Of a stretch of DNA of 64,000 nt, positions 45,175-55,819 are shown piece by piece. A model generated the notes under the pieces. That model was given only the letters and a program-made list of their open reading frames with translations. It did no database searches and had not been told where the DNA came from. This stretch comes from Planctomycetota bacterium (GTDB lineage Bacteria; Planctomycetota; Phycisphaerae; Phycisphaerales; Phycisphaeraceae), in the NCBI GenBank assembly GCA_016350165.1, contig CP066225.1, positions 248,001 to 312,000 of the forward strand, read 5' to 3'. Each line of letters begins with the position of its first letter. Position 1 is the stretch's first letter. Made by a program: the position numbers and the translations under genes.

Positions 45175-46425
45175 TTAGCCTGCGGGGAGATTAAGCAATG
45201 AGAGCAACTCATTTCTAAAGAGCATGACAACGATTGTTGCGCCTGCAAGGTATGGGCCATATGGGATGACTTTGACCTTGCCTTTAAAAAGTGCGCTTGC
45301 ACCGACCATACCGAGAGCTGCGAGAAGACCAATGAATGGCGCTACGAAGAAAACAAGTGCTGATTCAGCAGCACCGATGACGAGGCCGATGGCACCTAGA
45401 AGGTGAACATCACCAAGCCCCATCGCTTCTTTACCAAATGCGAGCGTACCCAGAATACGTGTGTACCAGACAACGCCACAACCGACGAGGTAACCTGCAA
45501 TACAACCACAGAGGATATGCCACCAACCCCAGTTGCCTGCGTTGATATATGACGCTGCTGTTTCTTGCGTCGCATCGTGGCCGGCCATGGTGTACATACC
45601 TAGCAAGAGGCCGAGCGTTGGGAAGAGAATGAACATGAGTTCTTTCAACACTTCACGACGTGGGTGCGGATAAAAGAAAATCTCTTCCTGTACTTCTTCA
45701 GCTTCAATTTTGTGTTTATGTTTACGCTGCTTGTTGGCTGCTCTCTGCTGAGCTTCAAACAGTTCCATCTGCTCTTCCCAGTCTGTGAATGAACGAGGGA
45801 TTGAGCCGATTTTGACGAAGATCATTGCAAGAATCAGACCCGCCATACCACCGACTGCACCGCCAACACCTGCGCCTGTTGCAAGCGGGACGATCTGATC
45901 GTTCTGCATAGCTGCAAGCATATCGTATTGTGGATATTCAATCACAACACTGAGTGGCAATGCGATCAATGCCCAGATGATGACGAAGTATGGGATTTGC
46001 AATGGGATGATGTATAAGCGTGAATCGATGATCGTTGCTGCGAGCAGTGCGGAGATCATGATGACATGTGTGATGAAAATCGGCCACGTTTCCTCGAATC
46101 CGAGCAAACTAAACCCTGGACGAAGGTCCGTCATGTAGTAAATGTAATACAAACCTGCCCAGAGGAGCGCACAGATCAATTCAACAATCGGATATTGCAC
46201 GGAAATGCTTGTTTTACAATATCGGCATTTACCTTTGAGCCACAGCCATCCAAAGATTGGTACGTTGTCATACCAAGCCAAGCGATGATTACATTGCGGA
46301 CAAGTACTCGGCGGTTTCACGAGCGACTTACCTTCAGGCAATCGATATACAACGACATTTAAGAACGAACCGATGTTCGCACCAAAAAGAAAGAATGCCA
46401 CAAGCCATACGTAGTTCATTGTCAT
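45175..46425 (-). CDS. pulO/pilD: Prepilin leader peptidase/N-methyltransferase PulO
   Basis: Protein of 416 residues, A24A bifunctional peptidase: N-terminal methylase region with two CxxC pairs (Cys42/45 and Cys67/70) in STCPQCNHRLAWYDNVPIFGWL, and membrane segments with the catalytic Asp motifs ATIIDSRL and MGLGDVHLLGAIG. It is longer than usual (about 290) because of a charged insertion (about 215-260) in the loop. It would process pseudopilins such as the 37065 product. Third gene of the xse operon (52 nt after xseB). Confidence 0.92.
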   Translation of the reverse strand: MTMNYVWLVAFFLFGANIGSFLNVVVYRLPEGKSLVKPPSTCPQCNHRLAWYDNVPIFGWLWLKGKCRYCKTSISVQYPIVELICALLWAGLYYIYYMTDLRPGFSLLGFEETWPIFITHVIMISALLAATIIDSRLYIIPLQIPYFVIIWALIALPLSVVIEYPQYDMLAAMQNDQIVPLATGAGVGGAVGGMAGLILAMIFVKIGSIPRSFTDWEEQMELFEAQQRAANKQRKHKHKIEAEEVQEEIFFYPHPRREVLKELMFILFPTLGLLLGMYTMAGHDATQETAASYINAGNWGWWHILCGCIAGYLVGCGVVWYTRILGTLAFGKEAMGLGDVHLLGAIGLVIGAAESALVFFVAPFIGLLAALGMVGASALFKGKVKVIPYGPYLAGATIVVMLFRNELLSLLNLPAG

Positions 46426-46477
46426 CCAATGCTCGATTCTAACTAACGGTTAGTTACATCCACCCCGAGATAGTCAA

Positions 46478-46771
46478 TTACTCATACTCTTCGTCGTAAG
46501 TTTCGTATTCATCTTCGAGTTCAGCTTCAGCTTGAAGCTGCTCGCCTTCAACAACCATCTTGCCGCTGGCGTCCTCGGTAAGCTTCGCAATCTTTGCCTC
46601 TGCTTTAGTGAGGATACCTTTGCAGTGTTTGATCAGGCCCATGCCAGCTTCGTACTGATCGAGTGCTTCTTCAAGCCCGATTTCGCCTGACTCGACTTGA
46701 TCGATAATGGATTCGAGTTGACGGATCGCGTCTTCAAACTTCACGCCTTTTAATGTTTGCTTCTTAGCCAT
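46478..46771 (-). CDS. xseB: Exodeoxyribonuclease VII small subunit
   Basis: Protein of 97 residues: FEDAIRQLESIIDQVESGEIGLEEALDQYEAG is the XseB helical hairpin. It ends in an acidic tail (EDEYETYDEEYE). Forms exonuclease VII with XseA. It lies 45 nt after xseA and probably in the same transcript. Confidence 0.94.
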   Translation of the reverse strand: MAKKQTLKGVKFEDAIRQLESIIDQVESGEIGLEEALDQYEAGMGLIKHCKGILTKAEAKIAKLTEDASGKMVVEGEQLQAEAELEDEYETYDEEYE

Positions 46772-46816
46772 ATCGCCTCATTCTATATAATCACGCAGCA
46801 TCTCGCCGCTTTGAAT

Positions 46817-48397
46817 TTAAAACAAAAATCCTGTGTCGGATTTATCATTCTGGAGTTTCTTTTTAACAACCTTCTTCTTGTGTACCTTTTTAGGTTTTAC
46901 AGTCCCCTGCTCTGGTGTGCCGTCGATGACAGATTCAAATTCACCATCAGCGACATGGGTCGTAATACGCTTGCCCGGGGTTGCATCATTTATACTGCGA
47001 ACCAGTTGGCCATCGTCATCGGTGGTGTAGCTGAAACCACGCGCTAAAACGGATTTCGGCCCAACTGATTCGAGATGTCGCTGCATACTATCAAGACGCT
47101 GCTGCAACTGAGTTACTTCACGTGGGAGGTAGCTTTGTAGACGCTCGTCGATTCGATCAAGAGCCATGCCTGCACGTTGGAGTCGTTGACTGCAAATTGG
47201 CTTGAGACGTGTTTCGTGATGCTGAAGCTTGGCTTTTTCATTGTTCAGCCTGTTCTGCAACATTGGAAGCAAACGCGTTTCCAAATGCCCAAGCTGCATC
47301 TCTTTTTCACGCAGTAAACCATCCGGCGAACGGAAGAGAGGATGTCGAATGACGTGACGCAAGCGATCTGCATCATTACGAGCAACGCGTTCTGTGAGTA
47401 GTTTCAGACGGTCTTCAAGTTGCCTGATTTGCTGCCACATTGCCCTGCCATCGGGCACGAGCATCATCGCTGCCTGCGTTGGTGTTGAACAACGATGGTC
47501 CGCTACTAACTCTGCAATCGTCGTATCCGTTTCGTGACCAATCGCAGCAACGACAGGTAAATTACAGGCATAAACAGCATCAGCGACAATGCGCTCATTG
47601 AACGCCCAGAGGTCTTCGATGCTCCCGCCACCACGTGTAAGGATAATCGCGTCGATACCAAACTCACGATAATCAGCTGAAATTTTCCTGATGGCTCGCG
47701 CAATTTCAGGAGCTGCCAACTCCCCCTGCACTCTCACGTCAGCTAACAACAACTGACACGCAGGCCAACGGCGTTTGGTCGTGTTGATTACGTCCTGCAA
47801 CGCAGCGGCAGCTCTAGATGTCACTACAGCAATCCGTCTCGGCATCTCAGGCAAAGCTTTCTTTCGAGCTGGGTCAAAGTACCCAAGCTGCCTCAGTTCC
47901 TCCATCCTTGCGCGAAGTTCAAGTTCGAGATTGCCCAACCCGACAGGTTCCATTTTCTCAACGTAAATTTGAACGGAGCCTTGAGCGTCGTAGTAATCCA
48001 CCCTGCCCGTCGCAACGACTTGAAGCCCATCTTTAACCGGAAAATTGATCCGCCTTGCATTGGATGCAAAACAAACACACCGGATGGCTGCTCCCTCATC
48101 TTTAAGAGAAAAAAACCAGTGCTGTCTATTGGATAGGTTGGAAACTTCACCGAGGATTCGGATTTTGGCTGGAAAATGATTGGTCAGAGCATGTTTAATC
48201 TGCCCCGACACTTGCGACACCGTCAACGGCTCACCTGCTCCGCTCGCTTTGGATTTAGGCTTATTCTGAGCCGATTTTGATGTAGCAGAACGTCTGGTGA
48301 CCTTCTTTTTAGCTCCGCGCATACCGCCGCTACCGCCTGATTTACTCCCCCACAGGCTTCCTTCTGATCCGTTTTCATCGAATGGCAACTGGTTCAT
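46817..48397 (-). CDS. xseA: Exodeoxyribonuclease VII large subunit
   Basis: Protein of 526 residues, hydrolysing single-stranded DNA with XseB. N-terminal OB fold from about residue 60 (ILGEVSNLSNRQHWFFSLKDEGA), catalytic domain with VVAIGHETDTTIAELVADHRCSTPTQAA near 288-315, coiled-coil, and C-terminal SVLARGFSYTTDDDG. A Lys/Ser-rich N-terminal extension of about 50 residues is not found in most relatives. The ATG at 48397 (MNQLPFDE) was preferred over one at 48436. First gene of the operon. Confidence 0.94.
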   Translation of the reverse strand: MNQLPFDENGSEGSLWGSKSGGSGGMRGAKKKVTRRSATSKSAQNKPKSKASGAGEPLTVSQVSGQIKHALTNHFPAKIRILGEVSNLSNRQHWFFSLKDEGAAIRCVCFASNARRINFPVKDGLQVVATGRVDYYDAQGSVQIYVEKMEPVGLGNLELELRARMEELRQLGYFDPARKKALPEMPRRIAVVTSRAAAALQDVINTTKRRWPACQLLLADVRVQGELAAPEIARAIRKISADYREFGIDAIILTRGGGSIEDLWAFNERIVADAVYACNLPVVAAIGHETDTTIAELVADHRCSTPTQAAMMLVPDGRAMWQQIRQLEDRLKLLTERVARNDADRLRHVIRHPLFRSPDGLLREKEMQLGHLETRLLPMLQNRLNNEKAKLQHHETRLKPICSQRLQRAGMALDRIDERLQSYLPREVTQLQQRLDSMQRHLESVGPKSVLARGFSYTTDDDGQLVRSINDATPGKRITTHVADGEFESVIDGTPEQGTVKPKKVHKKKVVKKKLQNDKSDTGFLF

Positions 48398-48589
48398 ATA
48401 AAATAAGATACTGCCCTCAACGCCCTTCTGAGTCAACCAGGAGGGTTTTACCCAATTGCTAACGGTACCTCAGCTTGACAATACCGCGCAACTTCCTACC
48501 TTTTAGTCTGATATTTATGCCCTGTTTGGGGAGGATCTGGGCATCTGACACTCAAGAATCAAACGATAATCGTTTTATTTGGAGAATGA

Positions 48590-49612
<1,023 letters not shown>

Positions 49613-49654
49613 TTCAACCTCCCGCAAGGGAAGAATTACTTGAAGTAAAAAATA

Positions 49655-49686
49655 AAAACCACGGCCTTTATGGTCGTGGTTTTTTA
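49655..49686. terminator. Bidirectional terminator between gapA and the DUF4393 gene
   Basis: Stem AAAAACCACGGCC/TGGTCGTGGTTTTT (one G-U) with T runs on both strands, located between two convergent genes. Confidence 0.9.
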
Positions 49687-49709
49687 ATTGTACATAAGTA
49701 CATCATAAG

Positions 49710-50453
49710 TTAATCAATACATGTATAGATAAAATCCCAGCCGAAATCAGTTAACATCAAATCCATCTCATAGGAATAAGCTTCAAGATCATCAATATCA
49801 CTCATCGAACCGATTTTCCGTTCACATTCAATCCCAATGGCATTACGAATAGTAAAAAATCTTAATCGTATTAAGTTATCTAAATATTTATGACATTGAT
49901 TCGAATCAACTGCGCCTTCTCGGCAAACCTCACCATACAGTTTCCGAATGATCTCATTAGGGTAACCAAAATACTGCCCACGAAAAACCGCCTCACGTCC
50001 TTCCTCATGATTTTTCACATACTCCAATATCAACGCCTCATCTGGCGACAACTGTTGCAGCACATGCACATACGATGGATGCACTGAATCAGCCTTCTTT
50101 TTATGCATCGCAGCCGCCAGCAGATTCGCATACATCTCTTTCAAATGCTCTTCTTCGTAAGCGAAATGCATGTTCATGATGATCGGCCCAGCAATCGACA
50201 ACTTGGGCGATTGAATATTCGCAGGATCTTCACCTGCAAACTTTTCCAACACCTTCGAACACATCCAATCCTTAATGCGATCATAACCCCACACTGCGCC
50301 TTCAAGTGTATCGAATGCTTTGCATAACGCATTCGCCACAACATAAAGCTTCTGCCCTGCCAACTGAGTTGTTGGCTTCAACAAATCTTGATACACCTCG
50401 GGTAGTATTTCTTTAACGCCAAGTGCCTTTGCAATTTCAGTTTCCGGAGTCAT
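49710..50453 (-). CDS. DUF4393 / Abi-alpha-like protein
   Basis: Protein of 247 residues of the DUF4393 (Abi-alpha) family: N-terminal LAGQKLYVVANALCKAFDTLE, AGPIIMNMHFAYEEEHLKEMYANLLAAAMHK, SYVHVLQQLSPDEALIL, and the C-terminal LTDFGWDFIYTCI. The family is named after abortive-infection genes, and the DUF4393 region also occurs in other predicted defence loci; the molecular role is not established. The ATG at 50453 has GAGG 6 nt upstream. It is alone, with no obvious partner gene. Confidence 0.78.
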   Translation of the reverse strand: MTPETEIAKALGVKEILPEVYQDLLKPTTQLAGQKLYVVANALCKAFDTLEGAVWGYDRIKDWMCSKVLEKFAGEDPANIQSPKLSIAGPIIMNMHFAYEEEHLKEMYANLLAAAMHKKKADSVHPSYVHVLQQLSPDEALILEYVKNHEEGREAVFRGQYFGYPNEIIRKLYGEVCREGAVDSNQCHKYLDNLIRLRFFTIRNAIGIECERKIGSMSDIDDLEAYSYEMDLMLTDFGWDFIYTCID

Positions 50454-50687
50454 ACTCTGCCTCACCATTTTAAATTTGAAATGAACAAACCCATTATACG
50501 AGAGTCTTTACACTTCTTTAAGACCGCATTTATTTCACAGGCAGCACAAACAAAACAAGACATTTACTCTTTTTCACATTCTTACGAATTTTTAGTGTTT
50601 TTCCGTATATTCCCTATTTCATAGGCTTTTCCGATTGTTATAAGTATCTCATGCAATTGTGAATGGTTTTGTGAGCGGGAGACTGAC
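50454..50687. other. AT-rich divergent intergenic region
   Basis: About 230 bases with a possible TTTCAT-15-TTATAA element (50617-50643) facing the leader ORF, but the -35 is weak. Confidence 0.35.
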
Positions 50688-50774
50688 ATGCCAAATTTAA
50701 AACTCCTACAGCAGCATGATCCACACTCACGTCACATGCTCTTCTATCTGTTAGTTAGAAGACTGCACAACTAA
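50688..50774 (+). CDS. Candidate 28-residue leader ORF
   Basis: ATG at 50688 with GGGAG exactly 6 nt upstream, ending in TAA at 50772-50774. It encodes 28 residues starting MPNLKLLQQHD, including LFYLLVRRL. It lies 25 nt before the start of the large PEP-CTERM gene. It could be translated as a regulatory leader peptide, but no attenuation structure was seen. Confidence 0.4.
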   Translation: MPNLKLLQQHDPHSRHMLFYLLVRRLHN

Positions 50775-50799
50775 TCACCTGTGTTCGAAAGGGAAAGAA

Positions 50800-53271
50800 A
50801 TGAAACGCCTGTGTTACCTCGGCTCAATAGCAGCCGTCAGCTTTATACCTATGTATTCAACCCCTGTTAACGCTGCCATAGTTCAGACGGGCAGCAACGT
50901 CATTAGCGTTAATAATCCACCATTCGATGCAGGGGACTGGACAACGGTTCGTCTCGGAATCAGCCATCCATCCAACCCAACCTTCGGCGAACTCAGAATC
51001 ACCGAAGGTAATGACGCAAACGCTAACAACACATACATTGGCAACAGTACTGGCATCGAAGGCCGACTCTTCGTCGAAGACGCTGGCTCAACATACGCTT
51101 CAACCATTCTCGCAGTTGGCGCAAACGCAAACGGCTCATTGACTGTTCAAAACAATGCATCTGTCACCGCTGCCAATCTTTGGCTCGGCGTTTATACAAA
51201 CTCAGAAGCAAACGTTACAGTCACAAACAACTCAACACTGAACGCAAGCTTGATTTCACAAGGTACCGAAAGTGAAGCAAATATCTATGTCAGTGATGGA
51301 TCAGAGCTCAACGTTTCGTCTGACAACTGGTCAGTTGGCAACGGCTTCAAACATACAACAACATCACTCAACCTCTATAACAACGCAGCAGTCAATGCAG
51401 GCGACATCACATTCAGCCCATGGACAAATACAACACTAAGCATCGAAACCGAATCCCGCTTAGACATGAACGATCTTGTGCTCTCCGCTCATTCATCCAC
51501 ACTCCTCACAAACAGATCACAACTTAGAGCAGACAGCATTCTCTATGCCGATCGCCAAACAGGCGCGACAAGTGGAAGAACTCGCAACATTACATTACGT
51601 AACAGATCATCAATCGGCACCTATGAATTTATAGTACGTGGCCAATCAAATATCACCATAGATGATTCGCAGTTGTTAACTTGGAATTCTGCCTCAAGCA
51701 TCGCTATCCGTGCTGGTGACAGTGATCTCGACAGTGAACTCAACATCATCAACGGCGGCAGCATGGAATCCGGGGCATATCTCTCTTTATGGGGCCACGA
51801 AAAATCAACTGGCAGCTACACCGTCCGCGTGCAAGGCAATGATTCTCTTATGAGAGCACGCTACGATATCAGCTTCGGTATTGGTGGAGGAACAAACTTC
51901 AACGCTTTCCTCGATGGCGGCACTATCTACGCAGGTGACGACTTCCGAATCCGGAATGGTGCAACCTTCACACAAAACGGCGGTTCGGTCCAAGCTGACG
52001 ACATCTTCATCTACGATGACTCAACCTACAACTTCAACTTCGGCCACATCTACTTACGCAATGTATCTGATCTCTTCAGTAGCCATGTTCTCATCGACAA
52101 AATCCTCACCAACAACAGCATCTACGCCAATCAGGAAATCGAGTTCGCAAGCGATCTCAACATCTACACGCCACTAGTCGTACGGGGCGGCACACTCGCT
52201 GCTAATCAAATCAATAACACCGCAGCACTCTACTTCCAAACTGGCACCATACGCCAAGGCTCACCACTAACTTCCCAAACAATGCTCGGCATACTCAAAG
52301 GCAGTCAGCTCAACTCTGGCATGACCTTTGAATCAGGCCAGCAGTTAGACATCTTCATCAATCACCTCATCGACATGAACGGCGGCACACTCGCTGCACC
52401 ACAAGGCATCGTCAACAGCGGCATCATTGAAGGTCGCGGCAACCTCAACGGCATCGTCGCAAATCTCAACACCGCCCAAATCCGTGCACTCGACAATGAC
52501 ACACTCCGCATCAATGGCCAATTCTTCAATGAAGGACGCGTCGAAATCGTCAACGGTCATCTCGACGCAAGCACCAGCCCCGTCATCAGCTCCGCCAGCG
52601 CAGACATCATCATCCGCAACGGCATCTTCCGTTCTAGCAACCTCACCAACGACGGTAGCCTCGCTGTAACCTTTGGCACAACCGACATCCACGGCGACAT
52701 CAGAAACCAAGGCACCGGTCGCATCATCATCTCCGGCAACTCCAACGTCACCATCTGGGATGACATTCAGCAAAACTCTAGCATGCACATCGCAGACGGC
52801 TCTACACTCGTCGTCTTCGGCTCATACGCCGGTGCAGGAACTACTGGCACAGGTACTGTCTTCCTTGAAGGCGACACACGCCCCGGCTTCTCACCCGGCG
52901 AAACTGTCTTTGGCGGCGACACAACTCTCGGCGACAATCACGAACTCATCATCGAAATCGAAGGCACCCTGCCCGGTTCACAACATGACGTTTTTGGTTC
53001 ACTGCAACAACTCGCACTCGACGGCGACCTCCTCGTTCAATGGTACAACAGCTTCACCGCTTCACTCGGCGACAGCTTTGATATCCTCGAATGGGATTCA
53101 CTCACCGGCACATTCGACAACATTGATCTTTCTGGTGCATCACTTGCTGCTGGTCTTCAGTGGGACACTTCTGACCTCTACATCACCGGCACAATCACCG
53201 TCATCCCTGAACCAGCAGCATTCGTACTCATGTCACTCGGCATGGTATTCATGACACAACGTAAACGATAA
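50800..53271 (+). CDS. Large PEP-CTERM protein with beta-helix repeats
   Basis: Protein of 823 residues. Signal peptide (1-26, NA at the end), long Asn/Ser/Thr-rich beta region with autotransporter-like turns (ANVTVTNNSTLNAS, LNIINGGSMES, FTQNGGSVQADD, IVNSGIIEGRGNLNG), then a domain with GSQHDVFGSLQQLALDGDLLVQWYNSFTASLGDSFDIL (the PEP-CTERM-associated C-terminal beta domain), and IPEPAAFVLMSLGMVFMTQRKR. It should be secreted and anchored or processed by exosortase. AAGGGAAAG precedes the ATG. A second PEP-CTERM gene follows with a 57-nt gap. Confidence 0.88.
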   Translation: MKRLCYLGSIAAVSFIPMYSTPVNAAIVQTGSNVISVNNPPFDAGDWTTVRLGISHPSNPTFGELRITEGNDANANNTYIGNSTGIEGRLFVEDAGSTYASTILAVGANANGSLTVQNNASVTAANLWLGVYTNSEANVTVTNNSTLNASLISQGTESEANIYVSDGSELNVSSDNWSVGNGFKHTTTSLNLYNNAAVNAGDITFSPWTNTTLSIETESRLDMNDLVLSAHSSTLLTNRSQLRADSILYADRQTGATSGRTRNITLRNRSSIGTYEFIVRGQSNITIDDSQLLTWNSASSIAIRAGDSDLDSELNIINGGSMESGAYLSLWGHEKSTGSYTVRVQGNDSLMRARYDISFGIGGGTNFNAFLDGGTIYAGDDFRIRNGATFTQNGGSVQADDIFIYDDSTYNFNFGHIYLRNVSDLFSSHVLIDKILTNNSIYANQEIEFASDLNIYTPLVVRGGTLAANQINNTAALYFQTGTIRQGSPLTSQTMLGILKGSQLNSGMTFESGQQLDIFINHLIDMNGGTLAAPQGIVNSGIIEGRGNLNGIVANLNTAQIRALDNDTLRINGQFFNEGRVEIVNGHLDASTSPVISSASADIIIRNGIFRSSNLTNDGSLAVTFGTTDIHGDIRNQGTGRIIISGNSNVTIWDDIQQNSSMHIADGSTLVVFGSYAGAGTTGTGTVFLEGDTRPGFSPGETVFGGDTTLGDNHELIIEIEGTLPGSQHDVFGSLQQLALDGDLLVQWYNSFTASLGDSFDILEWDSLTGTFDNIDLSGASLAAGLQWDTSDLYITGTITVIPEPAAFVLMSLGMVFMTQRKR

Positions 53272-53328
53272 CCCATCACAAGTACCACCTAACACAACAG
53301 ATTTGCATACACCTTACGGAGATTGCCT

Positions 53329-55194
53329 GTGATCAACTTCACAACTTCAAAAACAAACGCGCTACTCAATCGCGTTAAAACTCATCGTCTAATCGGCGCT
53401 TCGATGCTCCTCGCAGCCGCAATAACCTCAACCACGCACGCTGCACCAACCTACACAATCACCAACCTCGACCCTGTTGGCGATATTTACGTACCCAACA
53501 CCACCGCGTTGGAATATACCGGCGCGTTTCCTTATCTTTCATTGCATCTCAATGAAAGTGGCACAGTAGCTGGTATCACACCTCGCTACGACCGACCTGA
53601 AGGTGACAGATTATTCAGCCACGAATCATGGATCTACAATCCAGTCGATGGCACGATCGTCACTGGCGTCGCAACACCAACCCACAGTTATCATGACCCC
53701 GCTGGTTTAGCCCCATCCCGCCGTAACAACTTCATCGTCGGGCTCAACGAATCCGGCCACACCATCGGCACCGCATCACGCTACTACCAAAACCCATCTT
53801 TTTACGCCCCCGGCAGGTTCTTTCAATACGCAGGCACTAGTGCATGGTACAGCGACACAACATTACCCACACCAATCAACCCCTCCGGCCCGGGTTACGA
53901 CATACCAGCCGGCCAACGCTCTCCCGATCCCAATGACACTGATTACGTCTCATCCAGCGTAAGATTCATTAAAAACGACAACACCGTCTATGGCGGCGTT
54001 TCACTTCATGAGCCAAACTCATCTGATGATTATTACTTCATTGGACGCGAAGCATGGAAATACGAAGATGGTGTACGAACACCCATCGTCGTGACCGGCC
54101 CTGAATATCAATCTGTCGATTCACATGGCAATACACGCAGGTCAACGGTCATTTCACATTCGCATCCCGATACAAACATTGTGGCTGGCTACGCACAAGC
54201 TTATGCAGATACCACAAAGTTAATCAATCAAGCTTTCGTTTATGACGGCACAAACATCCATATCATCGAACCACTTTCAGAAAATCATCAATTCGCTGAA
54301 GCAACTCATACGGAGCGATATATATGGGCACAAGGCGTGAATGCGAATGGTTTAGTCATCGGATATGCCCGAAAATATAATAGCGTAGGCGACGTGCTCG
54401 GTCTTGATGCATGGGTGTATACAAGTCCGGGCGCTCAGCCGATTTTATTGCCAGGTTTGACTGGTGATGAATACCAAGCTGATGTGGTTACAGGTGGAAT
54501 GTATTACAGGAACACGCCGGAATATATTACGGATGGCGGGATCATTGCAGGTATCACATTCCGTAAAGGTACGCCCAGTTTATCATTTGCAGGCCAGGAT
54601 GCTTGGATCAATGATGGCAATGGCGTGCGTATGATGGGGATGACTGGCGAAGGTTATGAACTGGCGAATTATACGGATGATGTTGCGTTTCGCCGATCAG
54701 AGTTGGTTGATCTGAATGAAATGGGTCAGGCGATTGGGACTTCGAGGCGATTTTTTGGGCCGGCTGCACATGATGATTATCTGAATGTGGGCTGGTTTTA
54801 TGACTTTGAAAATGATTTGACCCATGAGTTGATCTTCTCGGAAAGTGATAGCGGGTTGGCTGAAACGAAGGTTGATCTACTGACTGAAGATGGGTGGGTG
54901 TTTGGGTCTTATCGTAAATACATTGGCGATGGTGATTTAGGTATGCATGCGTATATGTGGTCGCTTGATGAAGGGTTTGTTGATCTTGGTTTGCAGATAG
55001 AAGGGTTTGGTGAGTCGTGGCAAGCTCATAATTTCTACTTCACTGATTTCAATGAAGCTGGGCAAGTTGTGCTAACTGTGCAATATCAGGATGCGTATTG
55101 GTTTACGAATTTTTTGCTGACGCCGATACCTGAACCTGCGACACTTGCGCTGTTTGGTTTGGGATTTGCGATGATGATCCGCCGCAAGCATTAA
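53329..55194 (+). CDS. PEP-CTERM protein with HAF-like repeats
   Basis: Protein of 621 residues starting at GTG 53329, with GGAG 7 nt upstream. Signal peptide (about 15-40) after an extended N-region, then repeats of the G....W.Y.DG type (HAF/propeller-like: GREAWKYEDGVRTPIV, GLDAWVYTSPGAQPILL, GQDAWINDGNGVRMMG), and C-terminal IPEPATLALFGLGFAMMIRRKH sorting signal. Codons change style inside the gene: C-ending before about 54,150 and G/T-ending after about 54,300. Terminator follows 28 nt after the stop. Confidence 0.86.
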   Translation: MINFTTSKTNALLNRVKTHRLIGASMLLAAAITSTTHAAPTYTITNLDPVGDIYVPNTTALEYTGAFPYLSLHLNESGTVAGITPRYDRPEGDRLFSHESWIYNPVDGTIVTGVATPTHSYHDPAGLAPSRRNNFIVGLNESGHTIGTASRYYQNPSFYAPGRFFQYAGTSAWYSDTTLPTPINPSGPGYDIPAGQRSPDPNDTDYVSSSVRFIKNDNTVYGGVSLHEPNSSDDYYFIGREAWKYEDGVRTPIVVTGPEYQSVDSHGNTRRSTVISHSHPDTNIVAGYAQAYADTTKLINQAFVYDGTNIHIIEPLSENHQFAEATHTERYIWAQGVNANGLVIGYARKYNSVGDVLGLDAWVYTSPGAQPILLPGLTGDEYQADVVTGGMYYRNTPEYITDGGIIAGITFRKGTPSLSFAGQDAWINDGNGVRMMGMTGEGYELANYTDDVAFRRSELVDLNEMGQAIGTSRRFFGPAAHDDYLNVGWFYDFENDLTHELIFSESDSGLAETKVDLLTEDGWVFGSYRKYIGDGDLGMHAYMWSLDEGFVDLGLQIEGFGESWQAHNFYFTDFNEAGQVVLTVQYQDAYWFTNFLLTPIPEPATLALFGLGFAMMIRRKH

Positions 55195-55221
55195 GCGCGA
55201 TCAAAAATTAATTTGAACAAG

Positions 55222-55260
55222 AAACGACTTGCGTTTGAAGCGTGAGTCGTTTTTGTTTTT
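55222..55260 (+). terminator. Terminator after the 53329 gene
   Basis: About 12-bp stem AAACGACTTGCG/CGTGAGTCGTTT with two G-U pairs and a T-rich tail. Confidence 0.8.
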
Positions 55261-55570
55261 GCGCGCACGGTTTGAATTTATTTCATACAAAAATGCGCAC
55301 ATGAAAATGCGAAGCGATGAACTAAAATTTCTGTTTTTCAAAGCGCGCACAAAAACGAAGAACGTGCTGCTTGATTGATCTAAGTTGATTAAACGCAGTC
55401 GGTAAGATGCGAAATTCAAAAATGGCCAAAAACGACGCAAAACAGCGCGCTTTTGTTTGAAACGATCCAACTTTGGTTAGAAATGAAAAGAAACAGCTAA
55501 AAGCAGGTGGTTATCCACAACGAAATTTGCGCACGAATGCGCGCCTGCGATTTTTTTCGTGCGCAAAAAC
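55255..55570. repeat. GCGCAC-rich intergenic element, copy C
   Basis: Repeated GCGCGCAC/TGCGCAC words, AAAATGCG and GTGCGCAAAA. It is similar in style to copies A and B but lacks the shared 16-mer, so it is a looser relative. The interval 55261-55819 holds no gene. Confidence 0.45.
55511..55519 (+). other. Single perfect DnaA-box-like 9-mer
   Basis: TTATCCACA matches the consensus exactly. It stands alone within the GCGCAC-rich element; no cluster or AT-rich unwinding region is seen, so an origin is not claimed. Confidence 0.3.
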
Positions 55571-55819
55571 CCGACGCGAGTGAGCGATTGCGAGTCAGTT
55601 TCATAAACATTAAAAAATCGGGTTACGAAGATTTCGGATGATTCTCGTCGTAATTGAAATTGAATTTCGGATTGGTGATGGGTTGAAAGTGAATCTTGGT
55701 TTTCAACATTTGGGAATCGTGCTGAAAGATTGGGTCTGTGGGTCCGTCATATTTGCAACCGTGGATGTGTTGTTGGTTTTGAGCGTTTGAATTTGAACAA
55801 TTGAGCTGAAGAGAATGTG

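Noticed and set aside
48475-48509. TTGACA ... TAGTCT promoter for gapA
   Set aside because: The spacing between the hexamers is 23 nt, too long; no acceptable -10 lies at 16-18 nt.
55255-55570. Replication origin at the DnaA-box element
   Set aside because: Only one perfect box, no cluster, no AT-rich unwinding element, and no dnaA, dnaN or gyr gene nearby.
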